Below, piece by piece: positions 1-12,000 of a stretch of 64,000 bases of DNA. The DNA lies in contig NZ_AP020337.1 of the NCBI RefSeq assembly GCF_009176725.1, positions 5,029,501-5,093,500 of the forward strand, given 5' to 3'. The translations under genes and the position numbers were made by a program. The first letter of the stretch is position 1; each line of letters starts with the position of its first letter. Under the pieces are notes generated by a model. The model saw only the letters and a list, made by a program, of their open reading frames with translations, did not search any database and was not told where the DNA came from. The stretch is from Pseudomonas sp. KUIN-1 (GTDB taxonomy: Bacteria > Pseudomonadota > Gammaproteobacteria > Pseudomonadales > Pseudomonadaceae).

Positions 1-3000
1 ACGGACTTTCTATCGTCAAGTTCAGCCGCGTAGTAGCCGACTTTGGTATTGTCCAGGCTGTTCTGAAGTAACCCGATTTGCTCATCGATGTCTGGCGCTG
101 AAAGCGCGTCACCCAGGATTGCGATATGGCATCCGCTGGTTTCATCATCAATCGCACGAATCACACTTTGGCCCACCTCATTCAAGCCGTTTGCCAGGAC
201 ATAGACACAGTTGTCATTGAGTAACGAGCCTGATTCCGGCTGGCTGACTTTCTGCACGCTGCCGGCATAGATACTGTCGTGGGCACACAGGTATTCAGCG
301 ATGTGAGTCTGTGTGTCTGCTGCACGGTTGATCAGCGTCGAAATGTTGGCAAACGAGCACAAGGCTTCACAGTAAATAATCGTCAGTTTGACATTGGCAG
401 CACCCAGCACGTGCTGTTCCAACGCCCCGGTCAATGCTGCATAGAGTTGATACTGGCGATCGAACGGCATGATGATTTGCAGGTGCAAAGGCTGAGTGCT
501 GTCCGCCAGCCAGGCTTTGACCTTCTTCGCCAGTTGACGTGAGACGGACTTGGCCAGATCAGCGAAGGACTGGGCAAAGCCGTTCGGCAGGACTTGCTGC
601 CATTCTGAAGAGCCGGCATCGAGGCCGCAGGTCTCCAGATCTCGCTGGAAGTAGTCCAGGGTGTCCAGGCCAACGACACAGATTTTCGTATCGGCCTGCG
701 CCGGTTTCGGATGTGGGCTCACGTCCACCTTGTTCCAGCGATGAATAAACAACGACTTCGGTTCGGCGGTGACTTTTTCGACCGCCACCGGTGCCGTAAT
801 GAACGGCTTGCCAACCACCGGCTCAACGGTTTTCTGAACAATCTTCCCTGCGACTTTTTCAACGACCGGTTCAACCATAGCGGCTACGGTTTTCACCCGC
901 TGCTGCACAGAAGCTGCCTCGACTTTTTGAGACACGCCGGCCGTGTGGTTGCCCATCGGCAACCAATGACGGTTTTGTGAGAACGGGTAGGTCGGCAGGC
1001 TGATACGTTGCCCTCTTTTCCCCAGCAGGCCGCCCCAGTTAATCACCACCCCTTTGGCCCAGAGCGCGACGATGTTCTGGTATTTACCTTGCTTCAGCCA
1101 TTCAGAAAGAATCAGCTCAAGGGAGTTATCCTCGTACAACAGCTTCGCTGTGGCGTCCATCTCGCTGGCATAGCAGACATGCAGCGGGGATTTGCCTTTT
1201 TTATCATTCAGGAATGCATCGAGGTTGTCTTCAAGGTGCTCGATGGAGTCCGCCAGGAAGCTCAGGCGGTACGGCATTTGAGTGCGGCCGGTTTGCAGCG
1301 TATAGGCAATGTTGCCCAACCAGTATCGTGGCTGGTTGTTCAGGGAGGTGTTTTGCTGAGCGTTGTAGTGGATGTAGCCCAGCAACTGCGCAGCTCTCTG
1401 GTGTAGCGCCTCCTTTGATTTTGCGGACAACACGATCAGTTCCGGGTAATCCATCGTGTAATTGACCTGATTCGACACTTCCTCGTGCTCTTCGATGATG
1501 AAGTGCGCATTCGCACCGCCCGCGCCAAAGGACGACAGGCCGGCAATCCGCTTTTTGACCTCTTTATTCGGCAGACGCCAATGGGACAGCAACTGGGGGA
1601 TCGAGAAGGAGGTTTTTTCGATCTGCAGGTTTTTATTAATTTTCTTCGAGTGGAGCGAAGGGACGATTTGCTGGTATTTCAGTTGCAGCAGAATCTTGGT
1701 CAAACCGGCCATGCCTGCGGCACTTTCGCAATGACCGATATTCGATTTCACCGAGCCTACCGAGCAGAACTTACCTTGTTGTGCCGAGTCTTGATCGATG
1801 GAAAACGCCTGCCTCAGCCCATGAATTTCGATGGCGTCGCCCAGATGGGTGCCCGTACCGTGCGCTTCAATGTACGAAATGTCCGCAGAACGAATGCCGG
1901 CCTGTTGGACCACTTTTGAGATCAGCTTACTGTGAGCTTTCGGGCTTGGAACGGTATACCCATTGGTCTTGCCTGCGTGAACGATCAGCGACCCGGTAAT
2001 CACCCCATAGATGTGGTCGCCATCGCGCAGCGCATCCTCGTAGCGTTTCAACAAGACCGCACCAACACCTTCTCCCGGTACATAGCCGTCTGCACTCTCG
2101 GAAAAGCTCGCACATTTACCGGTCTGCGAAAGGTCGCCGCCCTGTTTCAGCACACCATATTTGTTGGGATGCAAGGTCAGATTGACCCCGCCGGCAATCG
2201 CGTAATCAATCTCCCCAAGCTTCAACGCAGAGCACGCCAGGTGCACGGCGGACAGCGATGACGAACACATGCTGTCTATGGCGACGCTAGGGCCTTCCAG
2301 GTTCAGGATGTAGGAAACACGGTTGGCAATGGAGGCAAAGCTGTTGGAGATGGCCTGCCCTTCGTACAGACCTTTAGCCGTTTCGCTGTGCAGCTGATAC
2401 TCCTGGTACATCGCGCCGACATAGACACCGGTGGTCATGTCACTTTCGGCCAGGGACTCTTTGGTGTAGCCCGCATCTTCCAGCACCGAGAAGGCACATT
2501 CGAGGAATTTGCGTTCCTGAGGATCTGTCAGCAGCGCATCGGTTTCACTGAAGTCGAAGAACTCCGCGTCGAACTGGTCAAAGCCGTCAATAAAGCCGCC
2601 CTTGAAATTTTCCGGATTTTCGACCCGATTAAAGCCGGTTTGCTCCCACCTTGCCTTGGGCACTGAGGTCACCAGGTCACGACCTTGCGACAGGTTTTCC
2701 CAGAACTCGTCCAGGGTCCGCGAGCCAGGGTAAGTACCATTCAGACCGATGATCGCGATATCGCCGGAACGACGGGGTTCAGGGTAGGTTTCCTGGAAAT
2801 CAGACACCTGAGGCAGTGACGCCGACGGGGCGTCAACCTCTTGAAGGGAGAATGCGCCCAGGTCGATCACGTCAAACTGAGTAACCGCAGGTGCGCTGGC
2901 AGGGGCCTGGGTGTGAGAAGCAACGGCAACCGGGGCAGCACTAGGTGGTTGTGCATCGCTGAAATCAATACCCAGCAACGCCGCCAAGGCCTGTTTATCT

Positions 3001-5966
3001 TGCTCGATAAAGTAATCGATGATGCCTTCGACGCTATCAATATCAAACAGCAGGGAACTGCTGACCTGCTCGAAATGCTCACGCAGTTTATTGGTGAGGG
3101 TGACGACCAGGATAGAATCGAATCCCAGTTTTTCGAGGGAGAGGTCCAGCGCGATTTCATCGACAGGAAGCTGAACGACGTCGGCGATCAGATCAGTGAA
3201 AAACGCCTGGCTCTTGGCTTTCAACATTGCAACGTTGACAGCCGAAGGGGTATTTGACGGGGTAAGCATGGAGGATTCGTTCCCTGATGAATGACTGGAT
3301 CCGGACTCAACGACCTTGGGGGCAAGGGACGCGGCGTGCTTTTGCGCACGCATCAACATCACGAACTGCCCCATGTCGTGGGCCAGCTCGGCGGGGAACT
3401 GCGTAGAGCCGTAACCCACTTGCAGGGCGGTGTTGTGCCACGTGGCAGGCTCCAGAACCGGAGAGCCCGGCACCCTGATGTGATCGTCGTTGTACAACCA
3501 CCAACCGTCGAGGAAACCAAACGTGAGGTGGTTGAACAAGGTATTGCGGCTGAGCTCGTTGACGATCAATGAGCCCTGATCTTTCAAAACTTCCCAGACC
3601 CGGCGAATCGAGGCGGCAATGTCACTGGTGGCGTGTAACACGTTGGTGGCAACTGCAATATCGTAGTAATCACGCTGCAGTGGTTGGTCATCGACCGACT
3701 TTTCTACGTTGAAAATCTCGTAGCGCAAGAATGGATTGCCTGGCCCGTATTCCCGCTGGGCATGAAACAGAAACGACTTCGAAAGGTCGGTGTAGCAGTA
3801 CTCTGCGATGTTGGCGTGAAACGGCGCCAGGTGCTTGAGTAACACGGCGGTTGTACCGCCGGTGCCAGCGCCCACTTCCAGAATGCGAATTTTCCGCTGA
3901 GGGTCAGCGGCCAGCAGCGTGTTGATTTCGTCAACCACCGTCCTCGAAAGCACCAGGTTGAAGTAGTCAGCAACGCGGTTGTTTTTATAGATACCCTCGA
4001 CCATGCGCATCGAAGAGTCAGGGAACATGATGTCGGTGGCCTTTATTTTCCCGGTCAGTATCTCCTTGGTATGGATCAGCAGGGCTTCAACCAGTTTGAC
4101 TTGAGCGGATTTATTATCATCCAGCAGCCATTCAACTTTTGCGGTGTTCCAGGAGAGCCAGGCTGCGCTGGCATCGCTCTCAGGAAACTCTGCCGTTTTG
4201 CTGAATTGACCGGCGTCGTGACGAAGGTAGCCCTGGCGCACAAGGCTCATCAGGGTCTCCGTCAACCAGCGCGAAAAAACTGCGCGAATATCGGTCTTGC
4301 GAAGCACGTCTTCAACGGAAAACTCAGTACCGGAAAACACGCCCAAGGTTTCAAGATCGGCAGCGACGATCCGGCAAAGGTAGCTGTCCATGTCCTCCAG
4401 GTAAAAAACGCCTTCCTCCCTTAGGGCCATATAGTGTTCATTCCGATACACATATTCCATCATACAGCCCTCCACTACATTGTTATTTAACTGAGTTGTT
4501 GATTGCACAAAACCAAATTCTGTAGTGTTCTGATGAAGTGTCACCTTATCTATCAATGTTATTTTTTCTGGATCGTAGGCAGCGATAAAACTGGCCTGTA
4601 AATGATCCCCTGCCATCAACGCCTCAAAGGCCAACATGCCGATGGTCGGGTTGATTGACGCCATCCCGCTTTTTTCCAGCACCTTTTGATACGACGCATC
4701 ACTGACAATGCCGACGGTTCCCCAATACCCCCAGTTCATGGTTCTGACATGGGTAGTTGCGCACTTGGCCTGCAAGTAATGGGCGAAACTGTCTTTAAAG
4801 GTGCACCCCGCAGCGTAATTACTCTGCCCGGCCTGGCGAGCAAAGCTCTGGATCGAGGAATAGAAGGCGATGAAGTCGAGGTCTAGATCGGCAAAGTAAT
4901 TTTCGATGTTTCGGCAAATATCCACTTTCGCAGCAAGGGCCGAACTAAAGGTTGTTTCAGACATATTGGCAACCGTCTTGTCCTCCAGGACGATTGCCGA
5001 ATGAATAATGCCGTCCAGCCGGCCATATTGACGGAGGATGGTGTGTCGTAATTGCTCCATTTGGTGTGGCTGGGTGGCATCAACCGATACGTACAGGGGA
5101 GCACGACCGAGTCTCTCCATGGCACGCAATGAATGACGGATTTCATCATTAATGGCTTTTCGACCTGCCCAAATGACTTGGCTATCGTGCCGTTGCAAAA
5201 GACTTTCGGTCCAGGCCTGGCCCAAGCCACCGGCACCACCGATGATCAGATACACCCCGTTGTCACGGTAGATCGGCTTGACCGGCTCACTGCCGTTTTC
5301 AACCGGCAACACCTCCAGGTGCTCGGCATACCATTGATCGTCGCGGCAGCAATACGTCTGTCCTTTGACTTTTCTTTTTTCAATACCTTGCGACGAGCGC
5401 ACCAGCGAGGGGTTTGAGGTCGCACGCGCCACAAAGGCGTCATCGACATCAAGCAAGCTTATCGTCCAATGGCTGTATTCTTTCGCAGCGGCACCGACCA
5501 ACCCGTGCAACCCGGCGTTGACCGCTGTGTTAGTGCCTTCGTTGTTGACATTGAAGTTATTCTTGGTGACGACTGTGATCGACAACCTGACTTCATCAGC
5601 CTTTAATTCCAGCAACGCCTTGAAGAACCTGAAGAAGATTTTTTCTTCGATACCATACTGTAAACCTTGATCCTCTGCGTGCACAGAGACATCAAGGCTA
5701 CCGCCGATCCAGAGGATACTTTTAATCTTTCCCGGGATGTAGTCCGCCAGTGTCGCGGTCATACGTTCCAGCGTATCCAGCGCAGTAAAGCTGCAGTGAG
5801 CCTGACCGCCAACCCACGACAATAATCTCTGCCTGTTTGGCGACACACCCGCCGCAGAAGTGACTGGAATAATAACCAGAACGCTTTCATCGGTCGCCAA
5901 CGACGGGCTGCCCGCTATTGGCCGCCAACGATTAACGGCATAAATGTTATGCACGGCATTGCTCAT
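1..5966 (-). CDS. trans-AT polyketide synthase C (KR-MT-ACP-KS-KR..., C-terminus beyond window)
   Basis: This is the third PKS protein of the cluster; about 1988 codons are visible and the reading frame stays open to base 1. The domains, with rough residues, are a ketoreductase (NADPH loop GGAGGLG near 243, Tyr in SNYAAG near 384), a C-methyltransferase (about 505-890, SAM loop EVGAGTGG near 701), an ACP (LGFDSI, Ser near 950), a KS (about 1060-1500; Cys in DSMCSSSL near 1233, EAHGTGT, NIGH) and the beginning of a second KR. No AT domain is present, so malonyl units must be supplied in trans. It starts with a KR and the preceding protein ends KS-DH, so one KS-DH-KR-MT-ACP module is shared by two proteins, predicted to yield an alpha-methyl unsaturated unit. 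In the first KR the Asn four residues after the catalytic Tyr is Cys. The start is the ATG at 5966, 55 bases after PKS B. Module functions are inferred from domain content. Confidence 0.93.
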   Translation of the reverse strand, partial: MSNAVHNIYAVNRWRPIAGSPSLATDESVLVIIPVTSAAGVSPNRQRLLSWVGGQAHCSFTALDTLERMTATLADYIPGKIKSILWIGGSLDVSVHAEDQGLQYGIEEKIFFRFFKALLELKADEVRLSITVVTKNNFNVNNEGTNTAVNAGLHGLVGAAAKEYSHWTISLLDVDDAFVARATSNPSLVRSSQGIEKRKVKGQTYCCRDDQWYAEHLEVLPVENGSEPVKPIYRDNGVYLIIGGAGGLGQAWTESLLQRHDSQVIWAGRKAINDEIRHSLRAMERLGRAPLYVSVDATQPHQMEQLRHTILRQYGRLDGIIHSAIVLEDKTVANMSETTFSSALAAKVDICRNIENYFADLDLDFIAFYSSIQSFARQAGQSNYAAGCTFKDSFAHYLQAKCATTHVRTMNWGYWGTVGIVSDASYQKVLEKSGMASINPTIGMLAFEALMAGDHLQASFIAAYDPEKITLIDKVTLHQNTTEFGFVQSTTQLNNNVVEGCMMEYVYRNEHYMALREEGVFYLEDMDSYLCRIVAADLETLGVFSGTEFSVEDVLRKTDIRAVFSRWLTETLMSLVRQGYLRHDAGQFSKTAEFPESDASAAWLSWNTAKVEWLLDDNKSAQVKLVEALLIHTKEILTGKIKATDIMFPDSSMRMVEGIYKNNRVADYFNLVLSRTVVDEINTLLAADPQRKIRILEVGAGTGGTTAVLLKHLAPFHANIAEYCYTDLSKSFLFHAQREYGPGNPFLRYEIFNVEKSVDDQPLQRDYYDIAVATNVLHATSDIAASIRRVWEVLKDQGSLIVNELSRNTLFNHLTFGFLDGWWLYNDDHIRVPGSPVLEPATWHNTALQVGYGSTQFPAELAHDMGQFVMLMRAQKHAASLAPKVVESGSSHSSGNESSMLTPSNTPSAVNVAMLKAKSQAFFTDLIADVVQLPVDEIALDLSLEKLGFDSILVVTLTNKLREHFEQVSSSLLFDIDSVEGIIDYFIEQDKQALAALLGIDFSDAQPPSAAPVAVASHTQAPASAPAVTQFDVIDLGAFSLQEVDAPSASLPQVSDFQETYPEPRRSGDIAIIGLNGTYPGSRTLDEFWENLSQGRDLVTSVPKARWEQTGFNRVENPENFKGGFIDGFDQFDAEFFDFSETDALLTDPQERKFLECAFSVLEDAGYTKESLAESDMTTGVYVGAMYQEYQLHSETAKGLYEGQAISNSFASIANRVSYILNLEGPSVAIDSMCSSSLSAVHLACSALKLGEIDYAIAGGVNLTLHPNKYGVLKQGGDLSQTGKCASFSESADGYVPGEGVGAVLLKRYEDALRDGDHIYGVITGSLIVHAGKTNGYTVPSPKAHSKLISKVVQQAGIRSADISYIEAHGTGTHLGDAIEIHGLRQAFSIDQDSAQQGKFCSVGSVKSNIGHCESAAGMAGLTKILLQLKYQQIVPSLHSKKINKNLQIEKTSFSIPQLLSHWRLPNKEVKKRIAGLSSFGAGGANAHFIIEEHEEVSNQVNYTMDYPELIVLSAKSKEALHQRAAQLLGYIHYNAQQNTSLNNQPRYWLGNIAYTLQTGRTQMPYRLSFLADSIEHLEDNLDAFLNDKKGKSPLHVCYASEMDATAKLLYEDNSLELILSEWLKQGKYQNIVALWAKGVVINWGGLLGKRGQRISLPTYPFSQNRHWLPMGNHTAGVSQKVEAASVQQRVKTVAAMVEPVVEKVAGKIVQKTVEPVVGKPFITAPVAVEKVTAEPKSLFIHRWNKVDVSPHPKPAQADTKICVVGLDTLDYFQRDLETCGLDAGSSEWQQVLPNGFAQSFADLAKSVSRQLAKKVKAWLADSTQPLHLQIIMPFDRQYQLYAALTGALEQHVLGAANVKLTIIYCEALCSFANISTLINRAADTQTHIAEYLCAHDSIYAGSVQKVSQPESGSLLNDNCVYVLANGLNEVGQSVIRAIDDETSGCHIAILGDALSAPDIDEQIGLLQNSLDNTKVGYYAAELDDRKS

Positions 5967-6021
5967 ATCAAACCTTCTACCCAGAGGTAACAATCAATAG
6001 CACCCAAACACCAGGACCTGT

Positions 6022-9000
6022 TTAAGCTTCAGACAATCGCGGCACACCGGACAGTATCCGTTGGCGATAACCATCCAGCACCGCACAGACATTGGATTGC
6101 GCGTCGTAGATAACAATGGTCCAGATTTCTTTCTTGCCATCATTCAGCACATGCCCAACCGACCAGGCGTTGAGTGGAATTTCCCGATACTGTTGAAAGC
6201 GGTCTATTGCAAAAGGAACCCGGGTTTGCACCCCACCCTGATCCCTGGTTTGTTTGGCTTTTTCCCGCGCTACAGCGAGAATCGAGATGGCCTGAAGTGC
6301 AGAGTCTGCAAGGCAGGGATGAACCGAAAAAGGCGACTGTTTATTCGCCAGGATCGACGGCAGTTGCAATTGAGCGATGACCGTCGAGGGCGAAAAGTAG
6401 AGGGCCTTGATACCTTGCAAACGGGTCTTGTGGGTAATGCCATGGCGACGCAACAAGTCATAGCATTGCGCTGCCGGTACTTTTCGATACTGGGCCAGCC
6501 CTGCCGCGCTCAGGTCAATCTCATCGAACCGGATCCCCTGTGCTTTCAGGTGACTGAACGACTGATCTTCTGCCAGCACCTGTTGACCTGACGACAAATC
6601 ACAGATGGCTTGGGCATACAGCTGCTTTTTATCTCGGCTCAGCACCTTCAGGTCAGCGTTGTCGCCTCGCTCTGTCACTTCCACAATAATCGGTAAGCGT
6701 GGCGTGGCGTCGGTAAAGACCATCGGCTGAACCCAGGCAATATCGTTCAGCGCTATTTGGTAGGCATTCTTGAACTTGTCGCCATACACCGCGCAAACAC
6801 TGCGTTTCATCAGCTCGATATACATCACGCCGGGCAGGACTTTCTGCCCCATAACCAAATGATCCGCGATGAAGAAATCATCCACCGTCAGGGTGAATTC
6901 ACAGTACTTGCTGGCGGCTTTTGACCTTGTCGCCGTGGCTCGTGGGGCTGATGCGGGAGGACTCGGACGTGCAACGGAGGCCTGTTTCGCCGGCGCTTTA
7001 TCCTTCGAAGACGCCCAGAACGACATGGAATTGAACGGACTTGCCGGCAGGCTACAAATGCTGCCCTGGAACGAAGCGTCGTTGACCTGGCCGTTTTCAA
7101 TATAGACGTGCGCTTGTTTCAGCAAAGCCTGGGCATTGCCCTGCCCCAGGTCGCTCGGCGTAAAGATTTGCATGCTCGGCTTGGCTGCTGACAGCAGGGA
7201 GCCCAGTGCATTGGCCAGTTCAGAAACCGAGCGGCTAAGAATCGCCACGCGCTTGCCGAAGTGCCTGCGCCCGCAGGCCAAGGTGTAAGCGATGTTGGTC
7301 AGCGACACCGTCGCGTCAGACTCGAGGTGCTCACGCAGTTTCTGCAGGAGTTTGACCAACTGTGGGTCAGAGTTCGCCGACAGCAGAATCAACTGCGGCC
7401 CAAACTTCTCCGCCGTGTGCCGTACCGGCTGGGGTAAATCACCGAGCACCACGTGTGCATTGGTGCCACTGGCACCGAAGGCACTGATCGTTGCCAGCCT
7501 CCGGCCATTTCTGGCTTGCCACGGTTGTGAAGATTTCGCGACATAAAACGGGCTACCGGCCAAATCAATTCGCGAGTTGCCTTTGGTGTGGTGAATCAGC
7601 GGCGGAATGGTGCTGTGTTCCAGTGCCAGCACCGACTTGATCACACTCGAGATACCGGCGGCAAATTGGGTGTGGCCAATGTTGGCTTTGACCGAGCCCA
7701 AGGCGCAGTAATTCTTGTGCGCGGAGTCCGTGGTGAAGGCTGCACAGAGTGCGTTGAACTCAATCGGGTCGCCCAGGTTGGTGCCGGTGCCGTGGGCCTC
7801 CACCATGGAGATGTCGTTAGCGGTAATACCGAAATCCTTGTACACCCGTTTCAGCAACTTCTCTTGCGAGACGGCGCTTGGGGCCGTGATGCCGTTGGTT
7901 CTGCCGTCCTGGTTGATGCCGTCACCGTAGATGACCGCGCGAATGTTGTCGCCATCGGCCAAGGCATCGTCCAAACGTTTAAGAATAATCGCCCCGACCG
8001 CTTCGCCGGGGACAAAACCATCGGCGTTTTCATCAAATGGCGAGCACGTCCCGGTGGGCGACAACATCCCGGCTTGTGTCGCCTGCACGTACAAGCGCGG
8101 CGTCGTCTGTACAAATACACCGCCCGCAATCGCCGTATTGGTGATCCCCAGTCGCAGGTCTTTACAAGCCTGATGGATCGCCACCAACGAACTTGAACAC
8201 GCAGTGTCGATGGTCAGCGCCGGCCCTTTGAAATCCAGGTAATAGGCAATCCGCGACGCAATCATCGAGCCCATGTTGCCCCACAGCGCTTGCGCCGGTG
8301 CCTCACTGGCCTCGAACACTTCGTTGTAGTCGCCAGTCCAGCCGCCGACGTAAATGCCGAACTGATCTTTCACTTCAGGGGTCAGGCGACTGCCTGCATA
8401 GCCACTGTCCTCCAGGGCATGCCACGCCTCTTCGAGGAAAAGGCGTTGTTGTGGGTCCATATACGTGGCTTCAACCCCGGAAATGTTGAAGAAGATCGCA
8501 TCGAACTTATCAATTTCATTGAGGAATCCACCGCGCTGGCAAACACCGTCGCGATACTTTTCCTGATTGAGATAGTCCGCCAGGTCCCAACGACTCACCG
8601 ATTCGGTGCTGTCTTTGCCGTCGCGGATATTGTTCCAGAACGCCTCGGTATCATCGGCACCGCCAAAACGGCCACTCATGCCGATAATTGCAATCGGCTT
8701 TTGGTTGCGTTCCTGGCCAGTTGCAGGCGACTCGCTGAGTAGCTGAGGCGCTGGCCGAGCGAATTGAGTCGACGAGTCGACGATCGTCACAGGCGTAATC
8801 AGCCCATGGGCATGGCGGGATAGATCCTCGACATTCGGATAATCGTAGATACACGTGGTTTTCAAACCGAGACGATACTGTTCATTAAGCGAATGGATTA
8901 AATCAACGCCCAGAATGGAGTCCAGACCGTAATCGACAAACGACACCTCATTGTTGATCGACGCGTCATCCATCTTGAGTACATTGGCCAGTCTTTCTCG

Positions 9001-12000
9001 AATGAATCCGGCAACGGCCGGCACTTCAAGGCGAACGGGCACGTGACTGATGATTTCGGCGCTCACCTTCCCTGCTTCTGATGGCTGATCCAGGTGTCTC
9101 ACGGCCCTTGCGTTCGAACCGACTTTGTCCAGGAAGCTATGGGTGTTGGCCGCAAAGGCATACTCGGGTATCCGGCATTTTTTCGGTTGCAGCCCATCGC
9201 TGTACAAACCTTCCCACTGCTCAAAGCTGCCATTGACCCACAGTTGCGCCAAGGCGTCCGACTCGTGGTGGGCAAAAGCAATCTGAACGCGGTCGTGGGC
9301 CAGCGCTCTTTGCTTGGAAAGCTCTTCAAACCGGTGAGTTTTCACCCCGGCATACAGGCCGCTACCATTAACCTGAGGGTCTTCCTCGCCAAGGAAGCGC
9401 TGGAGACGCTCGATAAAACCGGCTAGATCCCTGGCACAAATCGCGACGCGATGTTGATGGGCATTTCGACACGTCTGCAGCGTGAACGCGACGTCACGCA
9501 ACGCGGGTACGGTCGACGATGAAGCGCCGCCCTGAATAACCGCCACCAGTCGCCCAATCGATACGCTGCCTTGCCAATTGAGCATCGACAGATTCAGCCC
9601 GTAGCGGGTGTTGACGGCCTCGAATAGTCGATAGAAATCAAATGGTTTGAGCCCGGCATCGACCAAGGGGGTTGAATCGTCAACCTGATTCAACGAGAGA
9701 TTGTTATCCAGCCCCCGAAGCGTGGCGCGAATAAACGTCGCAATATCCATTGCAGTGGAGGCTTCAGGCGCTTGCGCCTGAAGGAAATCCAGGAACCGAC
9801 GGCAGTTTCTTTTCAGGCCTTGTTCGGTATTCGAAGAGAAAGGGAAAACCAACGCCTGGACATGTTCTTGCCCGACAGGTGCGCCAACGACCTGTTCCTG
9901 CGGCGCTGTGTACTCCTCCAGAATAACGTGGGCATTCACCCCCGCCGCACCGAACGACGAAACACCGGCGATACGATTGCGGTTGTTGCGCGATGGCCAC
10001 TCGATCAGCTCCCGCTGCAAATAGAACGGCGACTGGTCGAACTCCAAGTTAGGATTGATCGTCTGTGCGTGCAGGCTGGGTACCAGGACCCGGTGCTGCA
10101 TCTGCAGCACCACTTTGATCACACCGGCCAGACCGGCGGCGGCTTCCAGGTGGCCGATATTGCTTTTTACCGAGCCAATCGCGCAGGAAGACTCAGGCAG
10201 GTCATTACCTGAGAAACAGGCTTTGAGTGCGTTCAACTCGATGGGGTCACCGAGTTCCGTCCCGGTGCCGTGAGCCTCGATGTAGCTGAGTTCGCCCGCT
10301 GTGATATTGGCGCTGTTCAGGGCTTTCTCGATCACCGCCGTTTGCGCCTTGGGGTTCGGCACGGTGTAGCCTTTGGCGGCGCCACCATGATTGACCGCCG
10401 AGCCTTTGATTGTTGCGTAAATCCGGTCGCCGTCTGCCTGGGCCTGCCGAAGCGGCTTCAGAATAAGCGTCGCGACACCTTCACCCGGTACAAAGCCGTC
10501 CGCCTGGTCGCCAAAACTGTGGCACTGACCTTTTTGCGACAGCATGCTGGACGCACAGAGTTGTACATAGCTTGCGGGGTGCAGATACAGGTTCACGCCA
10601 CCGACAATCGCCATCTGGCAACGCCCAGCCTTGAGACTATGGACCGCCTCATGAATCGCCACCAGCGACGATGAACACATGGTGTCGATGGGCATGCTGG
10701 GCCCATTGAGGTCGAAGAGATAAGAAATACGGCTGGCGACAGAACTGAACGAGGTCGTCGGAATCGTGCGTTCGTCTTGATTCCAGAGTGCCGGGCCGTA
10801 GAGATTGAAGCCAGTCTTGGTAATGCCGACGTAGACACCAACGTCGCCGTCATACTGCTGCTTGATTTTATCTTTGGTGTAACCAGAGTCCTCCAGGGCA
10901 CGCCAGCAAGACTGCATAAACAGCCGCTCCTGCGGATCCATGGCGAGGATTTCTCGTGGTGAGAGCTTGAAAAACTGCTCATCGAAATCATAAGCCTGTT
11001 CAAGAAACCCGCCTTGCTTGCAGTAGGATTTACCGTCTCTGATGGCCTCGATTTTGTCCGTGGCATAGAAGTCTTCCAGGGACCAGCGCGACTCAGGAAT
11101 CTCGGTCACCGCGTTCACGCCGTTGCGCAACAGCTCCCAGAACGCTTCGATATTCGCCGCTCCCGGAAACTGCGCGTTAATACCAATAATGGCGACCGCA
11201 TCACCGGCCTGCGCATCCACTGCGCGGGGCACTGCCGGACGCGGCTGAGCGTCCTGACGGGCAGAGGCTTGCGGAGCCTGTTGGCTCGCTGCCGGGGCAA
11301 CCGCGCCGAGCCACGCCTGCACCGCGTCGGGTTGCAACTGGCTCAGTGTGGTGGCCAGGTCATGAATGGATTCCACTTCGTACAGCAGCGTTTTCGACAG
11401 TCGAGAGAAATGCTCACTCAACGCCTGATTGATCCGCATGATGGAAAACGAGTCGAGGCCGTAGCTTTGCAACGGCTCGAAGGTGTCGAGTTTGCTTGTC
11501 TCCAGCTTCAGGACGCTGGAGATCAACTGTTTGAGGTGAGCGACCAATGGATCATAGGCAGTCTCAACCGATGTCACTGCGCCCTTCCCGCTGGCTGCTT
11601 GAGCCGTTTGCTGACTGAGCGCCGGGGTTTGCAGGTTCCGCTGTGGTTTAGCGTTAACGTACTGGCTATCAATTTTCACCGGATCGCCATAGGTCACCAG
11701 AACATGGTGGGTATCGGCGGCCAGTAACAACGTATTCACGTGATTGAGGGCCACATCGACCGGCAACGGCAACAGACCGTACTCGACGTGGAGTTCTTTC
11801 AGCGCCTGCTGATCAACACCCATACCGGCGTTTTCCCAGAGCGGCCAGTTCACCGACAACAGGCGATCAAAGCCGTTACGCCCGACCTTGTTTCGAGCGT
11901 CGCTGAAACCATCAATGAATCCATTGCCGGCCGCATAGTCGATCTGGCCGACAAAACCTAACTGGCCTGCACAAGAGGAGCAAAATAGAATGAAGTCAAA

